The notes: generated by a model from the sequence alone, not told the origin. Shown: positions 47,021 to 59,188, counted from the first letter of the stretch. The stretch is 64,000 nt of DNA from Berberis thunbergii (GCA_003290165.1 QNQO01000454.1:714001-778000), one strand, 5' to 3'. Translations and numbers: made by a program.

Positions 47021-50000
47021 ATCACCTACTTGAATGTGAAAATCATTACATCTCAAGAGTACATGGATTAATGCCATATTAGAATAGGTAGCTTTCACTT
47101 TGAACCTTCCTTAGTAAAATAGAATCGGAATTACTTAAATGATCAGTGAATTATTTCATCTTGAACTGTTAATTGTTGATGTAAAACCAGTCAATAACTT
47201 TACATGGCATTATTCCATTCAAATTTTATTCTCGGTTGTGTTTGTTTTGGTTTCGAACAATTCTCGATTTTGTAAGTGCTACTAGAGATTTCAGCCTAAA
47301 AAAATCTCGTAGAACTGACCCAGCTCACACTTACATAGGTGACTGCTTCTATAAGAAGTATCCTACAATACCCCACTTGTATTTTGCAAGATATAGACGT
47401 CATTAGAAACAATGTATCATCGTTTATCCTTTTGATCATCGTAGGTTTGCACTTGTGCTTTATAGGAATGGAAAGAGTATTATACTCTTTAGTGTTTAAC
47501 TATGAATGCATATGGCCGGTACTGGTTGTGGTCATAATAGAATATCTTCTAAAAATTGATGAAGGCACTATGCTTTTCCCCCCAGTCTTATCTAAGGCTA
47601 TGAACTCAGATTCCATTGTGGATCTAGCTATACACATTTTTTTAGAAGAATTCCAGGATACGACATCGCCTGCCATAGTAAACACATAACCACTAGTGAA
47701 TTTTATTGACTCAGAGTCAGAAATCCAATTTGCGTCATTGTATCCCTCAAGGACACTAGGATATCTACCATAGTGCAAAGAATATTATGAAGTATTTTTA
47801 AATACCCTAAACCTTAAGAAAAGCATGCCATGAGCTTTACTTGGTTTACAAGTATATTTGCTTAGTCTGTTGACAGCATAAGCTATATTTGGTCTCGTAT
47901 AGTTCAACATATACATTAAACTTCCAATAATGCGATAGTACTCGAGTTGTGAAACACTTGGACCTGTATGCTTATGTAACACCTGGGATGGATGGAATGA
48001 AATATTAGATTTATTGATTCCATATTGTTTGAACTTGTTTATTACATTCTCAATGTAATGTGATTGAGACAAAGCTAAACCATCAAGTCTTCATCTAGAT
48101 CTTTCATATCAAAATGTTTAGTAAGCATAAGTTTGATGGATTTAATAACTTGACTATTAGTTCCAAATATAAACATATTATCAGCATAAAAACAAACTAT
48201 CACATAAGCATTATTGATTTTCTTTATGTAGACACTTTTCACACTCATTTATGTTGTATCCATTTTTCAATATGACTCCATCAAACTTCTCATGCCATTG
48301 TTTGAGAGCTTGTTTTAGATCATATGGATCAAACAAGTTTACACACTTTGTTATCGTGTTATTTGTCTCGAAACCCTTTCAGTTGATCCATATATATTTC
48401 CTCATTTAATTCTGCTATTTTTACATCCATTTGGTGAATTTCCTAATTGTAAAGTGCTAAGATGACAATTTACATCTTAATTGTTGTTATCCTCGTCACC
48501 GGAGAATATGTGTCAAAATAGTCTAAGCCCTCATTTTTACTATACCCTATAGCTACTAATTGAGCTTTGTATTTATCAATGGAACCATCAGGTTTCATTT
48601 TACGCTTGAACATCCATTTGCACACAATTGGTTTATGTCAAGAAGGAAGATCAACCAATTCCCCAGTATGATTGTGCATAATGGATTCTATTTCACTGTT
48701 TATAGCTTTCTTCCAAAAATAAGCTTCAGGAGTAGACATTGCTTCTTTATAAGTTTAAGGCTTTTTAACATATAAGGTAGAAAATCTGCACAAAATGTTT
48801 TGGACTTTCGAGTTCTCTTTCTACATCTAAAAAAGTCATCATTTCAATTTTCATTGGAATTGATGTTTTGCTCACTCGCTTCATTTGACACCTCATATGT
48901 TATTTTTGGAGCACTAGACGACTTTGAAGTCACAGAAAACACTCTATTTCTAGACTCAAGTATAATATTAACATGAATATCATTGATATCAGATTTAAAC
49001 ACCAAAAACCTATATGAAATATTTTTGACATTTCTCAAAAGATAACAATCAACGGTTTTTGCTCATAGTTTGTTCCTTTTGGGTGGTGGAACTGAAACCT
49101 TCGCTAAGCAACCATACTTTAATGTGTTTATAGGATGGTCATCTACCTTTCCATATCTCATATGGTAATTGATCAAGTTTCTTGTGGGGTACTCGATTTA
49201 AAGTACAATTTTCCATATGGAGTGTTTCCATATTGAATGTTTCCCCCCAACAAGTTCTCTAGTACACCAAACTACTGCTCCTTACTCACCAAAATCAAAT
49301 GGTGTTCCTGAAATGAAAAATAGAACCAAAATCAAGTTTCATTTCAGGAACACCATTTGATTTTGGTGAGTAAGGAGCAGTAGTTTGGTGTACAACACCC
49401 TTTTGTTCTCAAATATCTCTGAATGGAAATTCATACTCACTGCCTCTATCCAATCTCAATATTTTGATTGTCTTATTTAACTGATTTTCGACTTCAGTTT
49501 TATATTTTACAAACACATTAATTGCTTCATCTTTTCTATTTAGTAGATACACATAACAATACTGTGAGCAATCATCAATAAATGTGATATAGTATTTCTT
49601 CCTAACCCGAGTTGGAATTTATTTGAAATCACATAAATTGATGTGTACTAAATCCAAAACTTCACTGTTTCTTTGTACTGAATTAAAATGATGTTTAGTA
49701 ACTTTGGCTTATATACAAACCTTGCATTTGTGTTGTGGTTTATTATCAAATTATTGGATTAACCCTAGACCAACCAACTTCTTCATTTTCTTAAAATTCA
49801 CATGACCTAGTCTATTATGCCACAGTAAATGATCATTACACAGGCCTTGAAAAGACCATCTGTGAGGTAACCACGTCCCACATATATTACGTTTTTGGAC
49901 AAGACAAATTTTCCTGACTCAGAAACAATTTTGAAATTATTTTCTACCATAAGAGATGCAGAGATTAAATTCTTTCTGATCTTTGGAACATGCAAGACGT

Positions 50001-51198
50001 CTTTCATGGTGACGTTCTTGACTGAGGTATATTTTAATACCACAATTCCCTTACCTTCAATTGCTGAGACTGATTTGTTTCCCATGAAGACCTTGTCATC
50101 ATTATTCAACTTCTCATAAGTTAAAAACATGATCTTATAGCTGTAAATGTGGTGGGTGGCATTGATGTCAAGCCACCACGTGCGAAGATGATTAATGAGG
50201 TTAACCTCAGATACATTGGTGCTAATTTGTAACCTTTCAATAAGACAGGCAAGAACTTTCGACAAGTTTGCTCGAGAAGACTGGCTTGTTGTTTTCATCC
50301 TTGCGGTTTTTGCAATTCTTCGCAAGATGACCATTCTTGCCACAAACATAACAAGAGCCCTTGAACCTAATAAAGTTCACATGGAATTTGAAGTTGATGC
50401 CATTTCACCCATTCTTCGAAGAACGCTTCTTTTTGTGAGAGCTCTTCTACTGCCTTGAACTCTTCATGACATGCGCCTTTGTTTCAACCGGTGTGCGCTG
50501 GTCTGTTCCTTGGTTATCTTCCTCAATATTTAGGTGGATGATTAAGTCTTCAAGACTCATCTCCTTATGCCCGTGTTTCAGATAGTGCTTGAAATATTTT
50601 CAATTGGGAGGGAGCTTCTCAATAATAGCAGCCACCTGGAAAGATTTGCTAATGACGTGGCCTTCAACATGCATTTCATGAATGAGAATTTGGATTTCTT
50701 GGATCTGGAGAATGACATTCATAAACTTGTTAACGACAAATTTCTTTAGTCCAACATCCTCCGTTTTGTACTTCTTTTCCAATGCCCCCATAGTTCCTTA
50801 GCACTGTTTATAGTGCTACAAATTTTGTACAAAACTTCATCCAGCGAATTCAGCATGTAGTTTCGGCACAGGAAGTCAGAATGCCTCCAAACTTCAATTG
50901 CGAGGATACTTCCCTATGGCTATCTTGGGTTTCTCCATCTTTTGGCTTTGGTTCGTCTTCTGTGAGAAATTTGGCTAATCCCAATGTTATTAAATAAAAC
51001 AACATCTTGCTCTACCATGTTTTGAAATCAAATCCTTAAAATTATTTTGGTTGGTCATGAACAGTGTTTTTTGTGACTTTAGTGGTTACTCCAGCAATTA
51101 AACTGGTTTCATAATCTCTCATAATGTTTTTTGTTTAGTTAGAAAATAGAATTATTTATAATGGATTTAATACAAATAAAACAAAATTTATCAACAGA
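47021..51198 (-). pseudogene. copia-3 gag-pol (multiple stops and an inverted duplication)
   Basis: In element order (descending coordinates): gag with LWGALEKKYKTEDVGLKKF (about 50800) and [14 protein letters not shown] zinc knuckle (about 50325-50370); protease as [11 protein letters not shown] (near 50170, catalytic DSGA changed to DINA); GAG-pre-integrase and integrase with FIDDCSQYCYVYLL and RLDRGSEYEF, then APYSPKSNGVPEMK where an inverted duplication breaks the frame (49262-49393); RT with AQLVAIGYSKNEGLDYFDTY (near 48440) and SQSHYIENVINKFKQYGI (near 48060); RNase H with [20 protein letters not shown] and [11 protein letters not shown] (47780-47580). Stops are frequent. The element is inactive. 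Confidence 0.88.
49262..49393. repeat. Perfect inverted repeat, 57-bp arms, 18-bp loop
   Basis: Arm 49262-49318 (starts GTACACCAAACTACTGCTCC) is the exact reverse complement of 49337-49393. The right arm is the native minus-strand integrase sequence (VHQTTAPYSPKSNGVPEMK); the left arm is an inverted copy. It is a local templated inversion-duplication inside copia-3 rather than a terminal repeat of an element. Confidence 0.95.
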
Positions 51199-51899
51199 CA
51201 ATCTGTAATAGTATTGAGGGGATGGGATGTAATATGAGGCTTGCTGAATGCAGTGTCCCTAAGACAATATTTGACCCGTCTCGGTGCAACGTTGATGGTC
51301 GTTGGACAACAGATTCATTTCTATTCATAATGCACTTTAGGCGATTAGGCGAATAGATAAATGAATTGACTACTTTGAGATAAACAACAAGGAACCTATT
51401 ATGTTCGATGTAAACTCTGCATTTCTGTCTTCTTCATTGATTGGTGGTTATTGTTGTAATGATGAATTGCTATTTGTATTTTCTTTTATCTCAAATGGAC
51501 AGTTTGAGATTCTACTTATAGCAATTAAAGCATTACATACCTGCTGCCAAAAGACACCAAGACCTGCCAAAGAAATCCTAATTGATTAAGAGTTTGTCCA
51601 AAAAGAGATAAGGGCCCAAGCTCAAGCCTGGCTCGATCCGAGCCAGTCGAATGGCACACGCACGCATAGTGTATTTAACAATATACAAATTATCCATAGT
51701 CTCTAATCATAAGGACCTATTGTACCCCTTGTGACACACCCCATGTAACAAATACATAGTATTTAAACAAACTAAAACTACTTTGCATATTAGATATGAG
51801 ACTAAAGTATTTGTTAGCTAAAAATGACCTTATGTAATAAGTTTACATAAAGAACGATTCACCTCATTCAACCTTATGGAAATACATAAATTTCCAACA
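51199..51899 (-). repeat. copia-3 5' LTR (right copy)
   Basis: Partner of 46323-47020. Together they define the limits of copia-3. The right end CCAACA is followed by TGCCATTTG. Confidence 0.85.
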
Positions 51900-53037
51900 T
51901 GCCATTTGTATGATTTGAGATTAGCGCTTGAATTTCTTAAAAATACACAAAGTACACGTAAAGATATATTTTTATTAGATAACTGGACTTAACAATTGTG
52001 TATTTATGGGCATAAAATGTATCATTTATATGCTTAACAAATCCCAAAACCTACATTTTTCTAATTCTCGAGCAATAGAAAATAAAATAAAGTTGAAACA
52101 AAACTCATTTTGGTAGGAATCACAATTACATTTAACATATGCAACAAGCCTTTAAACTTCTAGGTTTCCCCTAGTGGACGAGTTATAGTTTCGTGAGGGT
52201 TTCAAGAGAAGATACCCACAAACATAGGTGATATTCAGGACTTAAGCTCTTCTAAATATTTATATAGTTCTTTCTTTATTTTGCTCCAGAGAGTTCCTAC
52301 CCAATTGCTCAAGGAATAAAGAACATAATTGCCTTACCTATTTGGCTAGTATTAAGTTGATAATAGACATTAGTAAACATTTCACATAAGCCAAAGAGTT
52401 TAATTCAAGCTTATACTAAGAGTGTGTTTATTGGCATATTTGTTACATATTTTAGTTTAGAGTGGACCTATCTCAAGATATACTTACAAAACAATTGCTT
52501 TGACTTCAAATCTCATAAGATAATATAATCACTAAGAATGAATCACTTAGAGATTTGGCTAGCTTCTCTTAATCTATGTGAATAAGCATAAGGATTTGAG
52601 ATACTTCATATACAAAGGAAAATATAGAAAAACAAGAGTTGAGAAGATATGCTCTCAAGAAAGAATATTATCTATTGAGAATGTTTACTTCATTCACCAC
52701 AACTTATCTTAGTTTACCCACCACATTCTGGCTATAGCTTTCTAAAGATGAGACAAGGATTTTGATTAGGTTGTAATGGGGCTTAGGACAAGGGTAAACA
52801 AGGAAGGATAAGGATAAATAATGTGATTTTGATAAAATTAGAGGTCTCTTACTATAAACATAAGGTTGATTAATGTTTGACTCAACTCCTTTTCCCTTAA
52901 TTGCTTTTGAACTTCCTTGCTGATGGTAAAATACTACATAAACTTTTTTTTAGTCGTAGGAATGTACAAAATGGTATTTGATATTGAAGCGCTTTGTAGG
53001 CTTTTGGTATTGTTGAGTACAAATCGTCTATGGTATA
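51900..53037 (+). repeat. LARD-like interior fragment
   Basis: From about 52040 the sequence parallels 41065-41900: CCCAAAACCTACATTTTTC, TCTAGGTTTCCCCTAGTGGACGAGTTATAGT, and GGTTGTAATGGGGCTTAGGA have clear counterparts there. No gene. The right end at ATA (53035-53037) is the target site of CACTA-3. Confidence 0.65.
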
Positions 53038-53540
53038 CACTACACCAAAAACCCCATTTAGCCACGCCAACCTTGCCACGGCTCTAAACCGTTGGTATAT
53101 TTGCCACGGCTACAAACCGTAACTATATTTACCAACGACTTAAAACCGTGGGTAAAAAAGACCTGGCCACGGCTTAAAACCGTTGGTATATTTGGAACGG
53201 CTAAAAACCGTGGCTAATATTAGCAACGGCTCCAAACCGTTGGAATTATTAGCAACGGTTTTAAACCGTTGCAACATAATACTTTAGCAACGGTTCTCAA
53301 CCGTGGCTACGTATAGAAACGGCTCCAAACCGTTGAAAAAATAAAATGTAGCAACGGTTCTGAACCGTGGCTATGGATAGCAACGGCCTAGAACCGTTGC
53401 AACAAAATATTTTAGCAACGGTTCTAAACCGTGGCTATGGCTAGCAATGGCTCAAAACCGTTGCAAAATAAAATTTAGCAACGGTTCTAAACCGGGGCTA
53501 GCTATAGCAACGGCTCAGAACCGTGGCTACATGAAAAGCT
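53038..53540 (+). repeat. CACTA-3 left TIR and subterminal palindrome array
   Basis: About fifteen units of the form GCAACGG, 4-6 bases, CCGTTGC or CCGTGGC, spaced by roughly 30-35 bp (for example GCAACGGTTTTAAACCGTTGC at 53253-53273). Each unit is itself an imperfect inverted repeat. The array is better preserved than in CACTA-2, which suggests a younger copy or selection for transposase binding. Confidence 0.93.
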
Positions 53541-53602
53541 GAAAAAAAATTTGGGCGGGGTATATTGGCGCTCGACATTCCCTCCACTCGCCATCGACAA
53601 TT

Positions 53603-53930
53603 TCCCTCCTCCCCTCCACTCGACCTCGTCTCCTTCGCTGCTCCCTCCCTCGACTCGACTTCCATCGAAGCTTCCCTCCTCCCCTCCACTCGACTCGTCT
53701 CCTTCGCTGCTCCCTCCCTCGACTCGACTTCCATCGAAGCTTCCCTCCTCCCCTCCACTCGACTCGTCTCCTTCGCTGCTCCCTCCCTCGACTCGACTTC
53801 CTGCTCCCTCCCTCGACTCGACTTCCCTGCGCCTTCTTCCCTGCTCCCTCCCTCGACTTCCTTCCTCCCCTCCTTCCCTGCTCCTCCCTCGACTTCCCTC
53901 CTCCCCTGGTCTTCCCTCCACTCGGCGTCT
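53603..53930 (+). repeat. 69-bp minisatellite in a pyrimidine-rich leader
   Basis: Unit CTCCCTCCCTCGACTCGACT and on, starting at 53641, 53710 and 53779 (period 69 = 23 codons), followed by degenerate CT-rich sequence. Because 69 is a multiple of three and the sequence is C/T biased, several frames stay open on both strands; none looks like a real protein. It lies where a 5' untranslated exon would be, before a donor-like ACAG/GTACC near 53957. Confidence 0.9.
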
Positions 53931-54711
53931 TCAAATCAATCACGCCCTCTCTCGTACAGGTACCCTCTCTCTCTCTTGTATTTTTTTATGAAATTAGGGT
54001 TCCGAACAAATTGCAAGTCTTTGAGCATTGTTGACTAGGTATACAATTGCAAGTCTTTGAGTGATTGCATTCATTTTGGGAAAAAATAACTAGGTATACA
54101 ATTGGATTGGGGAAGATGTTTTCATTTTCGTTTCATATTTTTGTATTTAATTTTTAATTTGATACATGTATTATCCTTGAATTTTTTTTTATTGGAATAG
54201 AGAAGTAATCCTATGTCCATATGGAGAAATATTCAATTGGTTGATTTAAATGGTTGAAGTTGAAGAAAGAAATAAAACATTCTATCCCTGATGCTCTTCC
54301 ATGTTCTAGTGCCATATGAATTAAACGGATGTCTAGGATGACTAGTGCCATATGAATAAAGTCTATTTTTAAGTTTGTGATCAAGACGTATTTATTGATT
54401 GATTCTGCATACTGTTTGTGTCGCGAGCAACATCAACTGATGTTAGCATTTCTGTAGCAGATTACAATAGCTCTCATATAGTGGAAATGTTGTATTGCTG
54501 ATGTTGCCACTGATGTGTGAGTATCTTTGGTCACAGAGAATTGAATTGAAACTATTATCAGCGATGGTGATATTAGTTTTAGGGTCTAGTTGTACTATTT
54601 GAACCAAAGGAACAAAAGACTAATATGACAGTTTCGAAATCCTATACAAAAGCCAAAGGGAAAAAAATGAGGGTAATTCATTTTTATTTATTTTTTTCCA
54701 TTTTTCATTCA
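53931..54711 (+). other. Intron-like DNA before the first captured exon
   Basis: T-rich with repeated GCAAGTCTTTGAG and ACTAGGTATACAATTG motifs (54021-54105, two copies each). No gene. Confidence 0.5.
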
Positions 54712-54981
54712 AATGAGAGTAATGGGAAGTTAAGATCATCAAAACACCGGGTTGTTTTGAAGCGATTTGTTAACCGCCTTTCATTAGCTTTCTTTTGGTG
54801 TTTTGAGGATGAAAAGGTGATTTTGGCGCCAGATGAAGTGGTGGGTGAAGGGATCCCAAGGTTTTACAAGCCATTTGTTTGCTTGGATTATTTGAAATTT
54901 AGGGAGAGCAGTGAGAAAGGGAGGTTTGAAAAAGTTGGTTTTACTGTTAAAGATTTTGCAGGGTGCGAACTCGAACTATAA
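54712..54981 (+). pseudogene. Captured 2-oxoglutarate/Fe(II) dioxygenase C-terminal exon
   Basis: Reads ESNGKLRSSKHRVVLKRFVN, RLSLAFFWCFEDEKVILAPD, EVVGEGIPRFYKPFVCLDYL, KFRESSEKGRFEKVGFTVKD, FAG, then a stop at 54979. SNGK..SS.HRVV followed by R.S.AFF is the C-terminal part of the DOXC-type fold: the H of HRVV is the third iron ligand and R.S binds 2-oxoglutarate. The HxD motif is missing because upstream exons were not captured. The subfamily (gibberellin 2-oxidase-like or another hormone oxidase) cannot be fixed by eye. The frame is intact and reaches a natural-looking C terminus. An open frame extends 90 codons upstream but is low complexity. Confidence 0.72.
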
Positions 54982-56384
54982 CTGCAGACAGGCAGCATCC
55001 TTGCTAGAAGGGTGTTGTTTATAGTACATAATTTTCAGCATTATTTGCCATTGTTTATAGAACTGTCAAACAGTAGGTTTTACTAGGATCTTTTCTTTGT
55101 AATTCTTCCTTTTAGGCGATTGTAAATGTGAACTTATTGATGGAGTTCTGTCAATGGTGTGTGTAAGATGCAATGGAAATAGGGCAGAAGGTTGCATCAA
55201 AGCGATGATTTGAATTTTTTTTTGTAACTGTTCTAATGTTCAAAATTTCTTGAATTTGCGTGTTGAATAATATTATTCTGTGGCTGTTGGTTTTCTTCCT
55301 TCTTATTTATGTTTTTGTATTTCATATTTCCTTCAGCATCCATGTTTCCTGCGAGTGTGCGTTGTATAGTAGTTCTGTCATAAAAAACGATGCGATCTAT
55401 GGAATGGTCCATGGTTGATGAAATGCTTGTCTTGGAGTCAGAAGTAGGGTCTGTTGAATCGTAACTTCTGATAATTTGCATGTATTTTGCAGTTTATGAG
55501 CCTGCATATATCACATGTTGGATATAAATATTGCAGTCTCTAGATGTTGTAGTCAATGGTGTTGTTGCTTGAAGAATGCAATATAAGTTTTTAATACATA
55601 ACGTTGGTAACTTGTTATTGTGCTAGTGAAGACACTGTTAAATTATTCCAACTCCATTATCAAGTTGTTGATTATGGTTTGTGTTAGAGTTAAGAGGCAT
55701 TGATTTTTTTCAAATCATGATCATCGTTGCTGAGACCACAAATTTACTGCTCAACTTAATTTATGATTTCAGTCATTGTAGATAATCTAGCAGACATAAG
55801 TAACACTCTGTCGACTTCCATTTATGAGTATTATTCTTTAAAAAATATATATTTAACATATTTGTACATTAGATTTATGATTACATATATTTAAATTTGT
55901 TTTCTATAAACTCTAATCTTAAGCGTTATGATTTATGAGAAGTAAAACAAATCCTATTTTCTTTTTTCCTTTTTTGAATGACTCTAGTTATTTAGATGGA
56001 ATGATTGGAGTTGTAGTCTTTGGCTCTTATGTGCCTTTCTACACCCGACATCGTCTTACAAATTAGTATATGTTGTTGGGTTTTTGTACTTGAATTTCTT
56101 CTTTCTTCCATCACTGCAAATCTCATTCCATCTATTCTCTGTTTTCATGTGGCAGAAAGCTTAGTTCCTCATAATAAGCCAAATTTGTATATATAATGTT
56201 GATGTAATATAAAATGCTATATCTGTTATATTATTTGAAGCACAACACTGTATATTCTTTCCTATTTGTAATTAATTATTGTGTGGTTACGTTTTATTCT
56301 ATAGGAACTGCAAATAATAGTTTTCTTTTGTCAATCAAACTCCTATATATGACTTCTCTTTGTTATCATCTTTCTCACACTAGC
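54982..56384 (+). other. CACTA-3 spacer, no gene
   Basis: T-rich, intron- or 3'-UTR-like. No motif recognised. Confidence 0.5.
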
Positions 56385-56765
56385 TGGATTTGTAAAAACA
56401 GGGGATATCTCCAGAGTGTTTCTTTGCTGGTGTTTGTTTGGGCGGCTTGATCACTCTTCCTATTCGGGTCAGTTCAATTCACAGCTCAGACGTAGAACCA
56501 AAATTAAATCAGAAAAACATTTTACTTAATCCCAATTGTTCAGAATCATTTATGTATCCATCCATCCTTCCTAGAATGCTGAAGACAAACAGAGAGAAAG
56601 TACGAAAGATTTAAATCATTGTATATTGACGTCTAACAACGGTTTTTTTTACATTGTCTATGGTAATGTTAGTAATCATTTTCTTTTCTGTGTTTAGTTG
56701 GGTATAGGATTCCTGCTAAGAGAGTGCCCTGTGGTGGCCGTTGCCAGTGTTGCGACAGTCATGGT
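56385..56765 (+). pseudogene. Two possible membrane-protein exons, gene not identified
   Basis: Near 56400-56460 one frame reads ISPECFFAGVCLGGLITLPI, a glycine-rich hydrophobic helix. A second open piece at about 56698-56763 reads LGIGFLLRECPVVAVASVAT, VM and ends before GTATGC, a good donor. They could be neighbouring exons of a small membrane protein. I do not recognise the family, and chance cannot be excluded for the first piece. Confidence 0.4.
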
Positions 56766-57379
56766 ATGCATATGGCATCCCTTTTCTTTTGGTTCTTTGA
56801 ATTTGTTTTGTGTGCCAATGACTTTAAATAACCATGGAACAGTAAATATCCTTGCGGATAAGGTATGTAAGCTATTCCCTTTTTAATGAAATTAATATTA
56901 TACCTTGCTATCTACCTAGGAGATGACCATATTCGTAATTCATGGAATCCCAACAATTAGCGTCTGGCAAGAGCTTGAACTGACATGTCTCAGTGTCATG
57001 GTTACTGAACATATTAAATAGTCCCTTTGATCATAAAAAGATTTTTATGTAGCTGCATTTAATTCGAAGATTCAGCTTCTTGTACAAATAAACAAAATAA
57101 TCCAAAAAAGTCACCCTAACTCGATGAAACAGAAAAGTGTGTTTCTAGTATGACGTAATGAATGTGTTTCTTGTATCGCGTTTTGAATTTTTTTGAAAAA
57201 GAATCATGAATAGTTTCAGTTTGTTTGTTGATTTTGTTGGGTTAATCTGCATTTGTTGAGCAATGTTTTTTTGATCATCAAGCCTGTAATTTTTCATGTG
57301 GGGTTGTGACTTGATGAATAAGTTTATTGTTTGTTTAGTTTGCAAAGTTTGAATTCATTGTTAATTTGGGTTTTTTTTT

Positions 57380-57715
57380 CTTCCTTCATTGGATGTTTAC
57401 TCTGCTGCAAGCTTGGACAGTGTGCTGGTTTCGGACCTTGAAATGTGTTGGACATAGTGCTGCATATTTTATAGGCAAGATCAATGGCAAGCAAAGGAGG
57501 ACTTTCATCAATTTTCTGCAAGGGTATCAATGGATCATCTCCACTAAGAATCATCATGGTGAGTGAATCATCTCCACTAAGATTTCTCAATTCTCATCTT
57601 TAATGCTTTTCACATTTTTGGTTTATCTTCCGTTTGTTACATGTTGAATTGATAGTGGTGATAGACGGAAGCTGCATTCTTGGACTTGGGGATCTTGGAG
57701 TTCAGGGGATCATCA
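57380..57715 (+). pseudogene. Captured malic enzyme exon (with a duplicated junction)
   Basis: At about 57649-57714: ELIVVIDGSCILGLGDLGVQ, GI. This is the malic enzyme signature VVTDGSRILGLGDLGVQG, from NAD(P)-dependent malic enzyme (oxidative decarboxylation of malate to pyruvate); T and R of the signature are replaced by I and C. The preceding exon-like stretch (57476-57551) is not recognisable as malic enzyme. A 50-bp segment, ATCATCATGGTGAGTGAATC and on to CTCAATTCTCA, occurs at both 57551-57600 and 57711-57760, so the exon border and donor region were copied once. Only one exon is sure. Confidence 0.72.
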
Positions 57716-58558
57716 TGGTGAGTGAATCATCTCCACTAAGAATTCTCAATTCTCACCTTTATTACTTATCAAAAATTGATTTACAAGCTAAACAGGGGTA
57801 CTTTACGACTTTACTCGTATTAAAAATGCCAAACAATAAAAATCACTTTGTAACCAAACATCCAACCTGTACTCTGTTTAAAAAACAGAGCAAACAACAT
57901 CCAACTTGCAACTCCAAAGCACTGCTAGAATGTTGTGTCTGAATCAAAACATACTTCGCAACTTGCAGCCCAAGCCCTGCCTTAGAATCAGTCCGGACAT
58001 ATATCTTGACTGCCACACATTGTGCGAATGTGCAACCCTGTTTGCATTATTCCTGGCAATGAACCAAGCTGCCAGAAACCATATCTTTTATCCCTGCATT
58101 GAACCGAAAGACAACAAATATCTTGGAACAACACTTGCATCGCACCAGTCCATAATTCCTGCAGTGAACAGAAATACAATATAACAACTCGGAGCACAAA
58201 CAGGCACTGGAGCAGAGTGCTAACTTGTGTACTCAGCCCTAAAGAATGTTCTACCCCATGCTCTCAAAGTGACAATGATGCCTTAAGGGAGGGAATTTTT
58301 TCTTTTTTTTTTTACCATTCTGTATGGAGTGTAAGTTGTGAGGGGCATCAATTTCTTTTTTCTCCCTGTTACAATTGTTAGTAATGGGTTTATGTTCGTT
58401 TTATATTTTTGTGATTTTTGTTTCTTACTTAGTTTCGTTTAAAATATAAAAATCTACTTTAAAAAGGCATCTATCTTTTTCATGTATAAGGAATTTACTA
58501 TTACTGCTGCGATTGTTTCCAAAAACTGTCCAGGTTTTAGTTGCCCTTGGTAAGGAGT
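57716..58558 (+). other. CACTA-3 spacer
   Basis: No gene recognised. Minus-strand frames at 57988-58197 and a 102-codon plus frame at 57634-57942 look like chance. A T run follows at about 58290-58312. Confidence 0.45.
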
Positions 58559-58672
58559 ATTTTGTGGAAAACTATTGTTGCAAATACTCCAAAGACTCTC
58601 AAGGAAATCATGCCGGTCTTGATGAGTACACTGATCACTTCTCTTGCATCATCTTCTGCTGAAAGGCGACAG
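58559..58672 (+). pseudogene. GCN1: Captured GCN1 (ILITYHIA-type) exon
   Basis: Reads ILWKTIVANTPKTLKEIMPV, LMSTLITSLASSSAERRQ, then GTTTGA donor. This is a stretch of HEAT repeats from the large translational regulator GCN1, the ribosome-bound activator of GCN2 kinase. The match is long and specific. The start of the exon is uncertain: upstream of 58559 the frame meets a stop. Only one exon of a gene with dozens is present. Confidence 0.83.
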
Positions 58673-59188
58673 GTTTGACTGCTTATTCTTTTTATAGCTT
58701 TGAACTAACAATATATCAGTGAACTGCATTTCTGTCACTGTATTTAATTGAACAGCTCTAAACTAACATTTTGCACCCAATCTCAATTGATGATGGAAGA
58801 TGATATGAAGAAAATTTTGTTAGTCGAATATAATGTTAGTACATGTTCAGTCTGTATTCTTCCAGAATTTCCTATTCCCTTTATTGTCTGGATTTTTGTA
58901 CAAAATCTGGTTGGAATTATGTGCAAGGAAAAAAAGTCAAGATGTCGATTTTTTTTTGGATTCAACTGTCAGATGCAATTTCAAAAACTTCTTGATAATT
59001 TCAAAAAAGTCAAGATGTATTAGCATAACTGAGTCAGATGCAATTTTTTTTGGATTTCCTATTCGATTTTTTTTACTCCGAATGTATTAGCATAACTGAG
59101 ACAAATAATTTCCAAGTTAAAATGTATTTTGGAACAGCCTTTTCTATAATGGGAAAATAATTCTTCATGTCAATATTCAACTTGACAG
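58673..59188 (+). other. Spacer between GCN1 and ATR fragments
   Basis: T-rich with two direct copies of AGATGTATTAGCATAACTGAG-like sequence (59010-59033 and 59081-59102) and of TCAAGATGTCGATTTTTTTT-like sequence. No gene. Confidence 0.5.

Larger units (their letters stand above)
46323..51899 (-). mobile_element. copia-3: decayed minus-strand Ty1/copia element
   Basis: Two LTRs of about 700 bp (46323-47020 and 51199-51899) bracket a 4.2-kb gag-pol region read on the minus strand. Both LTRs end on the + strand with AATTTCCAACA, that is they start TGTTGGAAATT when read in element direction, and CAAGTAGGTGAT just before the left LTR is the purine tract. No clear target repeat or Met-tRNA primer site was found. 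LTR divergence is visibly higher than for copia-2. Its right flank (51900 on) is LARD-like interior. Confidence 0.88.

Noticed and set aside
46323..51899. A 5-bp target repeat for copia-3
   Set aside because: The left flank (GTTTA or TTAAG depending on the boundary) does not match the right flank TGCCA.
53050..53530. Regular palindromic units at about 30-bp spacing that resemble a CRISPR array
   Set aside because: Units are degenerate, the spacers are not unique fixed-length segments, the host is a plant, and the array directly follows a CACTA terminus. It is a subterminal repeat array.
53498..54038. Several long overlapping frames (up to 157 codons) on both strands
   Set aside because: They come from the 69-bp C/T-rich minisatellite, whose length is a multiple of three, and have extreme Ser/Pro/Leu or Arg/Glu/Gly composition.
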